DNA of 64,000 bases. It comes from Pseudomonas rhodesiae. Its GTDB lineage: Bacteria > Pseudomonadota > Gammaproteobacteria > Pseudomonadales > Pseudomonadaceae. The notes beneath the pieces were generated by a model, which did no database searches, was not told the DNA's origin, and saw only the letters and a list, made by a program, of their open reading frames with translations. The position numbers and the translations under genes are program-made. The stretch lies in assembly GCF_007858255.1 (NCBI RefSeq), contig NZ_VFEU01000002.1, forward strand, positions 372,001 to 436,000. Reading direction: 5' to 3'. Each line of letters opens with the position of its first letter. The first letter of the stretch is position 1. Of the stretch, positions 48,501 to 55,940 are shown in pieces.

Positions 48501-51359
48501 CTCGCCGCCGGCCAGGAAATCAGCCCCGCACCGGCCCGGGTACACGCCTTGCGCGAGCTGCTGGACGAAGCCCTCGATCCGTCCGCCACCGGCCTGATTA
48601 CCCACCAGGGCGACCGTGCGCCGAGCATCGCCGAGCTGGGCGCGGCGACGCGGCAGTTGGATCACGCCACCACTGTGGACGACGAGATCGTCGAGATTTT
48701 CCTGGAAGAAGCGGTGGATATCCTCGACAGCGCCGGGCAGTCCCTCAAGCGCTGGTTGCTGGAGCCCGAGAGCATGGCGCCGTTGTCGTCGTTGCAGCGT
48801 GACCTGCACACCCTCAAGGGCGGCGCGCGCATGGCCGAGATCGACGCAGTGGCCGAGCTGGCCCACGAATTGGAATGCCTTTACGAAGGCCTGGTCGACC
48901 GTCGCTACAACTACTCCAACGAACTTTCACAGGTGTTGATGGCCAGCCATGAACGGCTGGCGCTGCAACTGGAAGAGCTGCACCAGCACCAGCCCTTGAG
49001 CGACAGCACGGAACTGGTCGCCAAGGTCCGGGCGTTGCGTCATAACGGCACCCCCACGGCCCCGGCGCCGGCGGTGGAAGCATCGAGCGCCGACCCGGAA
49101 CTGCTGGAGATTTTCCTCGAAGAGGCCGCCGACATCCTTGATAGCTCCGGCGCCGCGCTGCTGCGCTGGCAGGCCGAGCCGAGCAGCCGCCAGGAGGTCG
49201 AAACCCTGCTGCGCGACCTGCACACCCTCAAGGGCGGCGCGCGCATGGTCGAGATCGGCCCGATTGGCGACCTGGCCCATGAACTGGAGTTTCTCTACGA
49301 AGGGTTGTCCGCTGGCCAACTGGTTGCGAGCCCGGAGCTGTTCGCGCTGCTGCAAGGCTGCCACGACCGTCTGGCGCAGATGATCGACGCGGTGGCCGAC
49401 GGCTTGCCGGTGGGCTCGGTGGACAAACTGATCGAGCGCATCAAGAGCCTGGTGCACCCCAGCAACGAATCGCCGACACCGGTGGCATTGCCGGCGGGCA
49501 AGGCCGAGGCGGCGGTGGACCCGGCCGCCGATACGGTGAAAATCTCGGCGGATCTGCTCGACGATCTGGTCAACCTGGCCGGCGAAACCTCGATCTTCCG
49601 CGGGCGCATCGAGCAGCAGATCAACGATGCCAGTGTCGCCCTCAACGAGGTGGAAACCACCATCGAGCGCATGCGCGACCAATTGCGCCGCCTGGACACC
49701 GAAACCCAGGGCCGCATTCTCAGTCGCCAACAGGTCGAGGCTGAGCGCCTGGGCTATGAAGACTTCGACCCGCTGGAAATGGACCGCCACTCGCAACTGC
49801 AACAGCTGTCCCGCGCGTTGTTCGAGTCGGCCTCGGACTTGCTCGACCTCAAGGAAACCCTGGAGCGGCGCAACCAGGATGCGCACAACTTGTTGCAGCA
49901 GCAGGCACGCATCAATACCGAGTTGCAGGAAGGCCTGATGCGCACCCGTATGGTGCCGTTCGAACGCATGCTGCCACGGCTCAAACGCATCGTGCGGCAG
50001 GTGGCGAGTGAGTTGGGCAAAGATGTCGAGTTCGTCGTCGGCAATGCCGAGGGCGAAATGGACCGCAACGTGCTGGAGCGCATGGTGGCGCCGTTGGAGC
50101 ACATGTTGCGCAATGCCGTCGACCACGGCTTGGAATCTCGGGAGGTGCGCCTGGCCGCCGGTAAACCGCAGAAGGGCCGCATCACCCTGGACCTGACCCA
50201 CGAAGGCGGCGATATCATTTTCGACATGCGCGACGACGGCGCCGGCGTGCCGCTGGACGCGGTGCGGCGCAAGGCGATCAAGCGCGGCCTGTTGGGCCCT
50301 CAGCAAGAGATCAGCGACCGCGACGTGTTGCAGTTCATCCTGCAACCGGGCTTTTCCACTGCGGAAAAAATCACCCAGATTTCCGGGCGTGGCGTGGGCA
50401 TGGATGTGGTGCATGAAGAAGTGCGCCAGCTCGGCGGCTCGATGGTGATCGACTCGACGCCAGGGCAGGGCGTACATTTTCGCATCCGCCTGCCGTTCAC
50501 GGTGTCGGTCAATCGTGCCTTGATGGTGCAGTGCGCGGACGAGCAATACGCGATCCCGCTCAACACCATCGAGGGCCTGGTGCGTGTGCTGCCCCATGAA
50601 CTGGCGGGCCACTATCAGCAGGACCCGCCGTTCTACGAATATGCCGGCCAGCGCTATGAGCTGTTCTACTTGGGCGACCTGCTGCACACCGTCGCGCGGC
50701 CGAAACTGCTGGGCCAGTACCAGCCGGTGCCGGTGCTGCTGGTGCAGTGCAATGAGCGGCATGTGGCGGTGCATGTGGACGCCATGGCCGGTACGCGCGA
50801 GATTGTAGTCAAGGGCCTGGGCCCGCAATTTGCCGGGGTAAAAGGCGTGTCGGGGGCGACCATTCTGGGGGACGGTCGCGTAGTGCTGATCATCGACCTG
50901 CTGGCGCATATCCGCGCCCGGCCACCGGTGTTGCCGGCCCAGGCGAGCGATGCGCCGCTGATCCTCAACGACCCGTTGAAAAAGCGCCCGCTGCTGGTGC
51001 TGGTGGTCGACGATTCGGTGACGGTGCGCAAAGTCACCAGCCGCCTGCTGGAACGCAACGGCATGAGCGTGCTCACCGCCAAGGACGGCATCGACGCTCT
51101 GGCTGTGCTTGAAGAACACACCCCGGACCTGATGCTGCTGGACATCGAAATGCCCCGCATGGACGGCTTCGAAGTGGCGATCCAAGTGCGCAACGACCCA
51201 CGGCTGATGCGCCTGCCGATCATCATGATCACCTCGCGCACCGGCCAGAAACACCGCGACCGCGCCATGGCCATCGGCGTCAACGACTACCTGGGCAAGC
51301 CGTACCAGGAGTCGGTGCTGTTGGAGAGCATCGCCTACTGGAGCAAGTCCCATGCTTGA
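45540..51359 (+). CDS. chpA: Chemotaxis hybrid histidine kinase ChpA with multiple phosphotransfer domains
   Basis: A 1939-residue CheA-type hybrid kinase. Phosphotransfer sites seen in order are H48 (HQVHG, degenerate), S474 (SQVRG, serine variant), H656 and H789 (HTLKGS), T931 (TTLGEG, threonine variant), and H1090 and H1228 (HTLKGG). Dimerisation and kinase regions follow, with N-box MLRNAVDHGLE (N1525), DDGAGV and GRGVGMDVV. A CheW-like domain is at about 1620-1770 and a receiver at about 1815-1935 with phospho-acceptor D1868. P. aeruginosa ChpA has about 2472 residues and six Hpt domains, so this version is over 500 residues shorter. The stop overlaps chpC. Confidence 0.95.
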   Translation: MVDRHDYVALEWVKGDIAETLQHARSALDAYVETADGDVIDECLAGIHQVHGALQMVEFYGAALLAEEIEALALALRDGQVGQREESIGLLQQALGQLPLYLERVHSARRDLPLVVLPLLNDLRSARGESLLSETSLFSPQLLSIAPLPEEALAQRAGPDLATQLRQWHHLLQQALVGLLREDHGPSNLEDMARVFARLEALCQGAPLLPLWQVTSALVEGMLTGVIANSPALRSLLKASDKQLKRLLAQGINGINQPAPDELLKSLLFYVAKVTRPTPRMQSLKERYGLDEALPDSAVVDAERARMAGPDRNAMGSVLGALCEELVRVKERLDLFVRSDRQHASDLEALLAPLRQIADTLAVLGFGQPRKVIIDQLAVVLSLAQGHREPDDAVLMDVAGALLYVEATLAGMAGTVEPESREESRLPTTDLTQIHQLVIRESCQCLRQAKELVIDCLEADWDRQRLESLPELLSQVRGALAMIPLPRAASLMRGCSDYVDAQLMIDEQPPSETQLAHFADVISSLEYYLERMLQDPDAAGERVLELATQGLAALGYLPEEKPWRQALVAPDGALSTDTAPNQSQLDALASPTSRLNPPALQRPGSLLPPPADEAPIDDELREVFLEETEEVLEVLHRYLPNSADKTAQGEMRRAFHTLKGSGRMVRALVLAELAWAVENLLNRVLERSVVLGPEVQQVLDETVALLPELIDDFAQGAQRQRDEVDALAARAHGLASGAAVASAEAHDPMLLEIFRNEAQSHLDSLNHFLEQAAEHVPLQVSDELQRALHTLKGSAYMAGVSPIAELARPLDHLTREYKAHRLPLDLDEVELLLEAEGLFQRGLRQLDSNPLAPIKGAADLIARTQQLLERQLQALLDAPTAGLRIKRNPQLIADFLAQGMDILLDAENLLRRWQQHPGERQELTALLDELTTLGEGAQHADLHAIDELCEALLDLYGAVEESSLAVSARFFQEAEQAHDALINMLDQLAAGQEISPAPARVHALRELLDEALDPSATGLITHQGDRAPSIAELGAATRQLDHATTVDDEIVEIFLEEAVDILDSAGQSLKRWLLEPESMAPLSSLQRDLHTLKGGARMAEIDAVAELAHELECLYEGLVDRRYNYSNELSQVLMASHERLALQLEELHQHQPLSDSTELVAKVRALRHNGTPTAPAPAVEASSADPELLEIFLEEAADILDSSGAALLRWQAEPSSRQEVETLLRDLHTLKGGARMVEIGPIGDLAHELEFLYEGLSAGQLVASPELFALLQGCHDRLAQMIDAVADGLPVGSVDKLIERIKSLVHPSNESPTPVALPAGKAEAAVDPAADTVKISADLLDDLVNLAGETSIFRGRIEQQINDASVALNEVETTIERMRDQLRRLDTETQGRILSRQQVEAERLGYEDFDPLEMDRHSQLQQLSRALFESASDLLDLKETLERRNQDAHNLLQQQARINTELQEGLMRTRMVPFERMLPRLKRIVRQVASELGKDVEFVVGNAEGEMDRNVLERMVAPLEHMLRNAVDHGLESREVRLAAGKPQKGRITLDLTHEGGDIIFDMRDDGAGVPLDAVRRKAIKRGLLGPQQEISDRDVLQFILQPGFSTAEKITQISGRGVGMDVVHEEVRQLGGSMVIDSTPGQGVHFRIRLPFTVSVNRALMVQCADEQYAIPLNTIEGLVRVLPHELAGHYQQDPPFYEYAGQRYELFYLGDLLHTVARPKLLGQYQPVPVLLVQCNERHVAVHVDAMAGTREIVVKGLGPQFAGVKGVSGATILGDGRVVLIIDLLAHIRARPPVLPAQASDAPLILNDPLKKRPLLVLVVDDSVTVRKVTSRLLERNGMSVLTAKDGIDALAVLEEHTPDLMLLDIEMPRMDGFEVAIQVRNDPRLMRLPIIMITSRTGQKHRDRAMAIGVNDYLGKPYQESVLLESIAYWSKSHA

Positions 51360-51807
51360 CCACCGCGCCAGCCAAGTCACCGGCTTGCTGCTGCCCCTGG
51401 CCGACCGGCATTTGATCCTGCCCAACGTCGCCATCGCCGAACTGATCGACTTCCAACGCGGCGAACCGGCCAGCGACGCCCCGCCCTGGTACTTGCGGCA
51501 AGTCACCTGGCGTGAGCGGCAAATCCCCCTGATCAGCTTTGAAGCTGCTTGCGGCGAAGCCCTTGTCGTCGGCGAACGCTCACGCATCGTGGTGCTGAAT
51601 GCCCTGGGCGGGCGGCCAACCTTGAAGTTCATCGCCCTGGTGATCCAAGGCATCCCACGCTCGTACAAGCTCGACAGCGAGTTGAGCTACGTGGACGTGC
51701 CGCTCAGCCCGCTGGAGCTGGCAGCGGTGCAGGTGGGCGAACATGTGGCGAAGGTGCCGGATTTGATGGGGCTGGAAGCCTTGCTGGTCGAGTCAGGCTT
51801 GGCCTGA
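51352..51807 (+). CDS. chpC: CheW-like adaptor ChpC
   Basis: A 151-residue protein with one CheW domain (LLLPLADRHLILPNVAIAELI, then WRERQIPLISFE). Its start lies 8 bp inside the end of chpA. In P. aeruginosa the chpB methylesterase gene sits between chpA and chpC; here chpC follows chpA directly. It probably offers an alternative receptor coupling for ChpA. Last gene of the Pil-Chp operon in this strain, followed 22 bp later by a REP hairpin. Confidence 0.88.
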   Translation: MLDHRASQVTGLLLPLADRHLILPNVAIAELIDFQRGEPASDAPPWYLRQVTWRERQIPLISFEAACGEALVVGERSRIVVLNALGGRPTLKFIALVIQGIPRSYKLDSELSYVDVPLSPLELAAVQVGEHVAKVPDLMGLEALLVESGLA

Positions 51808-51829
51808 CTCTAAAACCTGTGAAGACCAA

Positions 51830-51857
51830 TGTGGGAGGGGGCAAGCCCCCTCCCACA
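51830..51857. repeat. Perfect REP hairpin after chpC
   Basis: TGTGGGAGGGGGC and GCCCCCTCCCACA form a perfect 13-bp stem with an AA loop. It marks the end of the chp operon and the left side of the toxin module. Confidence 0.88.
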
Positions 51858-52074
51858 GCCTGTAAGGTTCACTCAATCCGCGCAAACCGCTCAATCATCG
51901 GCGGCTCCCGATGCTCTGCCTGTTACAAGTCGTGGGCACTTTGCCTGAGGCCCGGGTATACGTAAGGCTTGGATCGAATGGCTGCCTGAAATTTCTGTAA
52001 GTACGGCCTCGGCGTTTTTGTTGATTTTTGAGTGCTAGCTTTTGACGCTCAACCCCATCAGCAAAGATTCGCAA
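51858..52074. other. Non-coding gap left of the toxin gene with a possible gene remnant
   Basis: About 217 bp without a convincing gene. On the minus strand a short open segment at about 51871-51924 reads QAEHREPPMIERFARIE followed by a stop. It may be the C-terminal remnant of a lost gene; I do not recognise the family. The right half is AT-richer (51995-52060) and may hold the promoter of the toxin gene. Confidence 0.35.
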
Positions 52075-52458
52075 ATGGCTGTCCCTCCAATGCCCCCAGG
52101 CGTTTCGCTGCAAGACAATATCGCCCTGGCCAACAACCGCAGGATGCATTTGAAGCCTGGTTCGGCGTTCACCTATTCATGGTTTTATTCACAAGTCAGA
52201 GGGCGTGGCTCTTGGGATTACAAACAGAACAGTCGCGAGTACGAGGCGTTCGGTAACTTTAACTATGGGGTTACCGGTACGGTGTTGGGGATTCCTGAAG
52301 GCGTGTTATTGAGAGCAGCCGGTGCTGCGCAAAAAACGGCGGGGACATCTCGGCCGGAGTTTGGAGACTGGTGGGGTGATGCGCCTTATGGCGATGACCA
52401 TAGCGACCAGCACTGGATCAAGGAGGGCATCGAATATGCCAGAGCTCAAGGGTATTAA
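52075..52458 (+). CDS. Stand-alone polymorphic toxin type 44 domain protein
   Basis: A 127-residue protein. Residues 35-127 match the polymorphic toxin type 44 (Ntox44) pattern: WFYSQVRGRGSWDYKQ at 36-51, EAFGNFNYG at 57-65, and GDD..DQ.WIKEGI at 106-119. The N terminus PPMPPGVSLQDNIALA resembles the short leader that precedes such domains in larger secreted toxins. No signal peptide, PAAR, Rhs, LXG or pyocin translocation domain is attached, so delivery is not evident. An in-frame TTG at 52042 is a less likely start. Base composition is visibly poorer in GC than the flanking genes. A likely immunity gene overlaps its last 23 bases. Confidence 0.75.
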   Translation: MAVPPMPPGVSLQDNIALANNRRMHLKPGSAFTYSWFYSQVRGRGSWDYKQNSREYEAFGNFNYGVTGTVLGIPEGVLLRAAGAAQKTAGTSRPEFGDWWGDAPYGDDHSDQHWIKEGIEYARAQGY

Positions 52459-52855
52459 GTGGCCGGTCCAGGTCTTGCTCAATGGGCTGCTGGTGGTGTG
52501 TCTCGGGTACTTGGGCGTTGGTTGGTTGATGAGTCCCGGTACACCGGAGTTGGATGAGGTGGTACTCAAGCACTCCTTGGGCAACGGCAGCTCAATTTAC
52601 GGCGCACGTGACGGGCAGGGTGGCACGACAGTAGGCTTTTCCTACAGGTATTACGTGCATAAGGATCTGGGTAATGATCAGGAGATACTCACCACATTGG
52701 TCTCGGCACATCCATTTCTAAAAACCAAAGAGCCTGATGTCCAAGTGATCCAGAAGGATGGAGCTCTCCATCTCATTGTTCGTGGGGAGGTTTATGAATA
52801 CCGCAGCTATCCGCTTGAAGGCTTGGGGGCGGTGAGCATTGATATGACGCTGTAG
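52436..52855 (+). CDS. Membrane-anchored putative immunity protein of the type 44 toxin
   Basis: A 139-residue protein of no family I recognise. A single TM helix lies at about residues 11-32 (VLLNGLLVVCLGYLGVGW), followed by a soluble domain predicted to face the periplasm. The gene starts inside the toxin gene, 8 bases after a strong AAGGAGGG ribosome site, so translation is coupled. Position, size and composition suit an immunity protein, and the anchor implies the toxin acts on the envelope or is neutralised in the periplasm. Function is inference only. Confidence 0.55.
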   Translation: MPELKGIKWPVQVLLNGLLVVCLGYLGVGWLMSPGTPELDEVVLKHSLGNGSSIYGARDGQGGTTVGFSYRYYVHKDLGNDQEILTTLVSAHPFLKTKEPDVQVIQKDGALHLIVRGEVYEYRSYPLEGLGAVSIDMTL

Positions 52856-52904
52856 GCCTGGGGGCTTCGGATTTTTCCTGCAAGATTTTGGGTCCACTGA
52901 GCAC

Positions 52905-52997
52905 ATGTGGGAGGGGGCCTGCCCCCGATGGCTGAGTGTCAGTTGATACATCACTTAGCTGACCTACTGCAATCGGGGGCAAGCGCCTCTCCCACAT
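52905..52997. repeat. REPIN between the immunity gene and mdcA
   Basis: ATGTGGGAGGGGGCCTGCCC at the left pairs with an inverted REP ending CTCTCCCACAT at 52997, around a spacer of about 40 bp. It forms the right border of the toxin module and lies 140 bp upstream of mdcA. Confidence 0.9.
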
Positions 52998-53136
52998 TTA
53001 GATTTTCTTTTGGCTCGGCCAAGCCTTTACTGATACTCCATTACTCCAGCCGTAATGGTTCGCCGCCCAGCTTGATTGATGGCCCCCTGAATCGCTCCTA
53101 AGGTACAGCCCACGACAGCAAACCCGTGGAGCGACC

Positions 53137-54807
53137 ATGACAACAACAATAACCCCCGACTCGCGCTGGACGCGGCGGCGCGACGAGAAGCTACGGCGGC
53201 TCGGGCGGGTCAAGCAGTATGCAGACGGGGCGGTGTTGCCCAGTGACAGAATCGTGCAAGCGCTGGAGGCGCTGATCCTCCCCGGCGACCGTGTGGTGCT
53301 TGAGGGCAACAACCAAAAGCAAGCCGACTTCCTCTCCCGCTCCCTGGCCAAAGCCGACCCGGCCAAACTCCACGATTTGCACATGATCATGCCCAGTGTC
53401 GGGCGGTCCGAGCACTTGGATCTGTTTGAAAAAGGTATCGCGCGCAAGCTCGACTTCTCCTTTGCCGGCACCCAATCCCTGCGCATCAGCCAGTTGCTCG
53501 AAGATGGCATGCTGGAAATCGGTGCGATCCACACCTACATCGAACTCTATGCGCGACTGGTGGTGGACCTGATCCCCAACGTCGTACTCTCCGCCGGTTT
53601 TATGGCCGACCGCGCCGGCAATATCTACACCGGCGCCAGCACCGAGGACACCCCCGCGCTGATCGAGCCCGCAGCCTTCAGCGATGGCATTGTGATCGTG
53701 CAGGTCAACCAGTTGGTGGACGACGTCACCGACCTGCCCCGTGTCGACATCCCCGCCAGTTGGGTGGATTTTGTGGTGGTGGCCGACAAGCCGTTCTACA
53801 TCGAGCCGCTGTTCACCCGCGACCCCCGCCACATCAAGCCCGTGCATGTGCTGATGGCGATGATGGCGATTCGGGGCATCTACGAAAAACACAACGTGCA
53901 GTCGCTCAACCACGGTATCGGTTTCAACACTGCCGCCATCGAACTGATCCTGCCCACCTACGGCGAATCCCTGGGGCTGAAGGGCAAGATCTGCCGCAAC
54001 TGGACCCTCAACCCGCACCCAACGTTGATCCCCGCCATCGAAAGCGGTTGGGTGGACAGCGTGCATTGCTTCGGCACCGAGCTGGGCATGGAAAACTACA
54101 TCGCCGCGCGCCCGGATGTGTTCTTCACCGGCCGCGATGGCTCCATGCGCTCCAACCGCATGGTCTGCCAACTGGCCGGCCAATACGCGGTGGACCTGTT
54201 TATCGGCGCCACCCTGCAAGTCGATGGCGACGGGCATTCCAGCACCGTGACCCGTGGTCGCCTTGCCGGCTTTGGCGGGGCGCCGAACATGGGCCACGAC
54301 CCGCGCGGCCGTCGCCATGGCACCCCGGCATGGCTGGATATGCGCCACGGCGACGCACCGCAAGCGCTGCTCGAACGCGGCAAAAAACTGGTGGTGCAGA
54401 TGGTTGAAACCTTCCAGGAGGGCGGTAAACCGACCTTTGTCGACACCCTCGATGCCGTGGAGGTGGCGCGCAAAAGCGGCATGCCCCTGGCGCCGATCAT
54501 GATTTACGGTGACGACGTTACCCACTTGCTCACCGAAGAAGGCATCGCCTACCTGTATAAGGCGCGGTCCCTGGAAGAGCGCCAGGCGATGATCGCCGCC
54601 GTCGCCGGGGTGACGGCCATTGGTCTGCGTCACAACCCTAAAGACACTGCGCGCATGCGCCGCGAAGGCTTGATCGCCTTGCCCGAAGACCTCGGCATCC
54701 GCCGCACCGACGCCACCCGTGAGCTATTGGCCGCCAAGAGCGTGGCCGACCTGGTGGACTGGTCCGGTGGCTTGTACAACCCGCCCCCCAAATTCAGGAG
54801 CTGGTAA
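53137..54807 (+). CDS. mdcA: Malonate decarboxylase alpha subunit (acetyl-S-ACP:malonate ACP transferase)
   Basis: A 556-residue CoA-transferase-like subunit. It swaps malonate for acetate on the acyl-carrier subunit MdcC. The full-length alignment to MdcA (about 555 residues) is clear from segments such as GSMRSNRMVCQLAGQYAVD and GFGGAPNMGHDPRGRRHGTPAW. A TGGAG ribosome site precedes the ATG. First gene of mdcABCDEGH-madLM; mdcB starts at the base after its stop. Confidence 0.96.
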   Translation: MTTTITPDSRWTRRRDEKLRRLGRVKQYADGAVLPSDRIVQALEALILPGDRVVLEGNNQKQADFLSRSLAKADPAKLHDLHMIMPSVGRSEHLDLFEKGIARKLDFSFAGTQSLRISQLLEDGMLEIGAIHTYIELYARLVVDLIPNVVLSAGFMADRAGNIYTGASTEDTPALIEPAAFSDGIVIVQVNQLVDDVTDLPRVDIPASWVDFVVVADKPFYIEPLFTRDPRHIKPVHVLMAMMAIRGIYEKHNVQSLNHGIGFNTAAIELILPTYGESLGLKGKICRNWTLNPHPTLIPAIESGWVDSVHCFGTELGMENYIAARPDVFFTGRDGSMRSNRMVCQLAGQYAVDLFIGATLQVDGDGHSSTVTRGRLAGFGGAPNMGHDPRGRRHGTPAWLDMRHGDAPQALLERGKKLVVQMVETFQEGGKPTFVDTLDAVEVARKSGMPLAPIMIYGDDVTHLLTEEGIAYLYKARSLEERQAMIAAVAGVTAIGLRHNPKDTARMRREGLIALPEDLGIRRTDATRELLAAKSVADLVDWSGGLYNPPPKFRSW

Positions 54808-55641
54808 ATGCGCGCCCTCAAACTGCACGAACTGAGTCTGGCCGATCGCCTGGCGGATATGGCCGTCGATGCCCTGATCGACGAAGCCGACCTGTCGCCC
54901 AAACCCGCGCTGGTGGACCGTCGCGGTAATGGCGCCCACCGCGATTTGCACCTGCGCCTGATGCACGCGTCGGCGCTGTCGCTGTGGCCGATGTTCAAGG
55001 AAATGGCCGAAGCGGCGATTGAGTTCGGCGAAGTCGGTTTGCCACTGCGCGAAGCCCTCGGTCGTATTGGCCGCGATGGCGAGCAGGCCATGCTCGCCAC
55101 CACCGGCGGGGTGAACACCCATCGTGGTGCGATCTGGGCCCTCGGCTTGCTGACCGCATCGGCCGCTTTGGCCCCGCGTGCCATAACGCTGACCGCCGCC
55201 CGCTTAGCGCTGCTCAACGATCGTTACGCACCTCAACCGCTGAGCCACGGCGCCCAGGTCGAGCAACGTTACGGCGCACGCGGTGCCCGTGAAGAAGCGC
55301 AGCTGGGCTTCCCCGCCGTGACCCAACGCGGCTTGCCGCAACTGCACAAGAGTCGCCGCCAGAACGCCGGTGAACAGAACGCGCGCCTGGACGCCTTGCT
55401 CGCAATCATGACCGAGCTGGCCGACACCTGTGTGCTTTACCGCGCCGGCACCGAAGGCCTGCAAACCATGCAACACGGCGCCCAAGCGGTGCTCGACGCC
55501 GGCGGCAGCGCCACCCTGGCCGGCCGCCGCCGTCTACACGAACTGGACAACCAACTCTTGGCCCTGAATGCGTCCCCTGGCGGCGCCGCCGACTTGCTGG
55601 CCGCTTGCCTGTTTATCGACCGCCTCGACGGAGCGTTGTGA
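54808..55641 (+). CDS. mdcB: Triphosphoribosyl-dephospho-CoA synthase
   Basis: A 277-residue CitG/MdcB-family enzyme. It makes 2'-(5''-triphosphoribosyl)-3'-dephospho-CoA, the prosthetic-group precursor for MdcC. The central [15 protein letters not shown] segment and the late TCVLYRAG segment are characteristic. It directly abuts mdcA (stop 54805-54807, start 54808) and overlaps mdcC by one base. Confidence 0.93.
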   Translation: MRALKLHELSLADRLADMAVDALIDEADLSPKPALVDRRGNGAHRDLHLRLMHASALSLWPMFKEMAEAAIEFGEVGLPLREALGRIGRDGEQAMLATTGGVNTHRGAIWALGLLTASAALAPRAITLTAARLALLNDRYAPQPLSHGAQVEQRYGARGAREEAQLGFPAVTQRGLPQLHKSRRQNAGEQNARLDALLAIMTELADTCVLYRAGTEGLQTMQHGAQAVLDAGGSATLAGRRRLHELDNQLLALNASPGGAADLLAACLFIDRLDGAL

Positions 55642-55940
55642 TGGAAACCTTATCCTTTGAATTCCCCGCCGGGCAGCCGCCCAAAGGCCGCGCGCTGGTC
55701 GGGTGCGTGGGCTCCGGTGACCTGGAAGTGCTGTTGGAACCGGGCACGCCCGGGCGGCTGACCATTGAGGTGCAAACGTCGGTAAACGGTGCCGAACAGC
55801 GTTGGCAGCACCTTTTCGAGCGCATCTTCCAAGAACAGATGCCACCGGCGATGCACATTGATATCCATGACTTCGGTGCCACCCCCGGCGTGGTGCGTCT
55901 ACGCCTGGAACAGGGTTTCGAGGAGATCGACCATGACTGA
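55641..55940 (+). CDS. mdcC: Malonate decarboxylase acyl carrier protein (delta subunit)
   Basis: A 99-residue carrier subunit. The serine in GCVGSGDLEV (S25) is the expected attachment site for the triphosphoribosyl-dephospho-CoA group, the same motif as citrate lyase gamma subunits. The thiol-bearing group carries acetyl and malonyl residues. The start at 55641 overlaps the mdcB stop, and its own stop overlaps mdcD. Confidence 0.95.
   Translation: METLSFEFPAGQPPKGRALVGCVGSGDLEVLLEPGTPGRLTIEVQTSVNGAEQRWQHLFERIFQEQMPPAMHIDIHDFGATPGVVRLRLEQGFEEIDHD

Noticed and set aside
48927..51668. 913-codon minus-strand open frame opposite chpA/chpC
   Set aside because: No domain or ribosome site; the plus strand encodes conserved kinase, CheW and receiver domains throughout.
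52042..52074. TTG start extending the toxin N terminus by 11 residues
   Set aside because: The ATG at 52075 gives the PPMPPGV leader seen before related toxin domains; the extension has no features.
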